Source: Roseburia sp. AF12-17LB
GTDB lineage: Bacteria; Bacillota; Clostridia; Lachnospirales; Lachnospiraceae
Direction of reading: 5' to 3'
NCBI RefSeq assembly: GCF_003479605.1
Contig: NZ_QUHR01000001.1
Span: forward strand, 124,001-188,000
DNA: 64,000 bases
Shown: piece after piece, positions 62,889 through 64,000 of the stretch
Layout: each line of letters begins with the position of its first letter
Position numbering within the stretch: position 1 is the stretch's first letter
The notes under the pieces: model-generated
What the model was told of the DNA's origin: nothing
The model's input: only the letters and a program-made list of their open reading frames with translations
Database searches by the model: none
Made by a program: the position numbers and the translations under genes

Positions 62889-62959
62889 GAATAGGTTCCT
62901 CCATAGAAATAATTTATCTTATATAGTTCAATAGATATAGCATCTAATTGAATGCGTAA

Positions 62960-63952
62960 TTAATGCAGCTTTTTCTTAAGACGGATATCGTCCCCAAAAA
63001 GCTTAATCATCGTATAGCTGCTGAAGATGCGGGAGCAGATACGCTCGGAATATACATCAGCAAGCTGGTCAATACTTAAATTCGTAGAAATCAATGTTGA
63101 TTTCTGACGCAGCATACGTTCGTTCAGACACAGGAAAAGCCGGGATGCCGTAAAGGAGTTGGCAAGCTCGGTTCCAAGGTCATCAATGATTAAAAGATCA
63201 CAGTCGAAGATATTCTGTCCGGCAGCAGAAGCTGCAGCGTCCTTCTGGAAAGTGTCCTTTTCAAATATATCAAATAATTGGAAAGCTGTAAAATAAATAA
63301 CGGAATGACCTTTATCTAAAAGCTCTTTGGCAACGCAGTTTGAAAGAAAAGTCTTACCGACACCGGTTGCTCCATAGAAAAAGAGATTTTCAAAAGAGGT
63401 GTCAAAATGCTCGATAAAGGACTTACAGTCTGCAACAGCTTTTTTTGCAGTATCATAAGCAGATAATCCGGTTGTGGGATTTATCTGCTCTTTGGAATAG
63501 TATGCATAAGAGAAATTCGAAAAATTCTCTTTTGCTAAAATATCTTTTACATTAGACTGCGTATAGACTAAATCAATGGCAGCCTGTACAAAACAATGAC
63601 AGCGTTCATTTCCAATATAACCGGTATCCTTACAGTCCTTACAGGTATAAACCGGTTCCAGATAATCAGCCGGATAGCCCAGAGAAGCAATCAGATTCCG
63701 TTTCTCCCTGCGAAGAGCAGCAAGCTGTTCTTTTAATGAAGAGAGAACAGAGGAATCTTCTGCTCCATCATCAGATAAAAGCTGTTTTGCACTTGCTACT
63801 GAGATAGAAGAAATCTCGTTGTCTATTTCTGTAAGGCGCGGACATTTTCCGTAGACTTCCTGAATGCGTTCATCCAGAAGATGCTGATTGTGAAACTGTC
63901 TGGCATTATATTGCCGGATTAAAGTATCGTATTGTGAATTATTAAGAGACAT
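62960..63952 (-). CDS. dnaC: DnaC/DnaI-type helicase loader ATPase
   Basis: A 330-residue AAA+ protein. The N-terminal half has a zinc ribbon (YTCKDCKDTGYIGNERCHCF, described in pieces), and the ATPase has Walker A YGATGVGKTFLSN near 190 and Walker B LLIIDDLGTE. This is the layout of the helicase loader DnaI/DnaC that places DnaB on DNA. AAAGGAGC precedes its ATG at 63952. The upstream gene would lie beyond the window. Confidence 0.9.
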   Translation of the reverse strand: MSLNNSQYDTLIRQYNARQFHNQHLLDERIQEVYGKCPRLTEIDNEISSISVASAKQLLSDDGAEDSSVLSSLKEQLAALRREKRNLIASLGYPADYLEPVYTCKDCKDTGYIGNERCHCFVQAAIDLVYTQSNVKDILAKENFSNFSYAYYSKEQINPTTGLSAYDTAKKAVADCKSFIEHFDTSFENLFFYGATGVGKTFLSNCVAKELLDKGHSVIYFTAFQLFDIFEKDTFQKDAAASAAGQNIFDCDLLIIDDLGTELANSFTASRLFLCLNERMLRQKSTLISTNLSIDQLADVYSERICSRIFSSYTMIKLFGDDIRLKKKLH

Positions 63953-64000
63953 GAAATGCTCCTTTAGTATTCCTGAAAAAAGTGTCTTAATTATTTAAGA

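Noticed and set aside
63961-64000. End of another gene upstream of dnaC on the minus strand
   Set aside because: Too little sequence remains and two stop frames are possible; no product can be supported.

Overview
The window looks like a chromosome segment of a low-to-mid G+C Clostridia, most likely a Lachnospiraceae gut anaerobe (inference from gene content and AGGAGG-type ribosome sites). An intact-looking prophage of about 39 kb interrupts it. No tRNA, rRNA, CRISPR array or insertion sequence was recognised.

Left flank (1-7435): the end of fabD, then fabG, fabF, fabZ, a fused accD-accA carboxyltransferase gene, fabH and a MarR-type regulator form a type II fatty-acid synthesis operon. gdhA (glutamate dehydrogenase) follows with its own promoter and a strong terminator.

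Prophage (about 7403-46481): a tyrosine integrase and a YHYH-domain secreted protein read leftward, the latter from its own near-consensus promoter. An Xre-family repressor and an opposing early promoter flank a palindromic operator near 10314. Everything from 10407 to 46161 reads rightward. First come small DNA-binding proteins, a 3D-domain secreted protein, an HUH replication endonuclease, an RNase H-like protein and an HNH nuclease. A run of very small, often Cys-rich proteins follows, then a PcfK/AcrIIA9-like and PcfJ-like pair and an HD-domain protein. Packaging and head genes come next: terS, terL, P22-type portal, a phage-encoded Prp cysteine protease, scaffold and N4-gp56-type capsid. 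Connector and hub proteins lead to a 3130-residue polyvalent ejection-type protein, BppU-like and S74 receptor-binding proteins, a holin, a DUF2829/Tad2-like protein and an amidase. No tape measure, tail tube or sheath was found, so the particle is probably short-tailed.

The most unusual signal is a perfect 16-bp palindrome, GTTGCACCGGTGCAAC. It occurs in five unrelated prophage genes, always in the same reading frame, always encoding VAPVQ, with only one synonymous change in one copy. In at least four of the five it lies in an apparent linker or disordered segment. Other DNA-level signals are: two 20-bp repeats with a GTGTGCACAC core in different frames of terS (candidate pac); an 11-bp repeat array beside the integrase with a matching motif at the right end; twin terminators and a second, synonymously diverged copy of the last nine gdhA codons at the right end (candidate attachment region); and a block of covarying hairpins with tandem G-A mismatches.

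Right flank (46592-64000): signal peptidase I, a cation-efflux transporter, an LTA-synthase-like sulfatase (opposite strand), a compact SufC/SufB pair, a DMT transporter, a GH31 glucosidase, a patatin, a small hypothetical protein and a large envelope protein with a beta-propeller and a degenerate C39-like domain. An HPr-like protein and a DUF6465 protein follow, then PRPP synthetase and a DnaC-type helicase loader on the minus strand.
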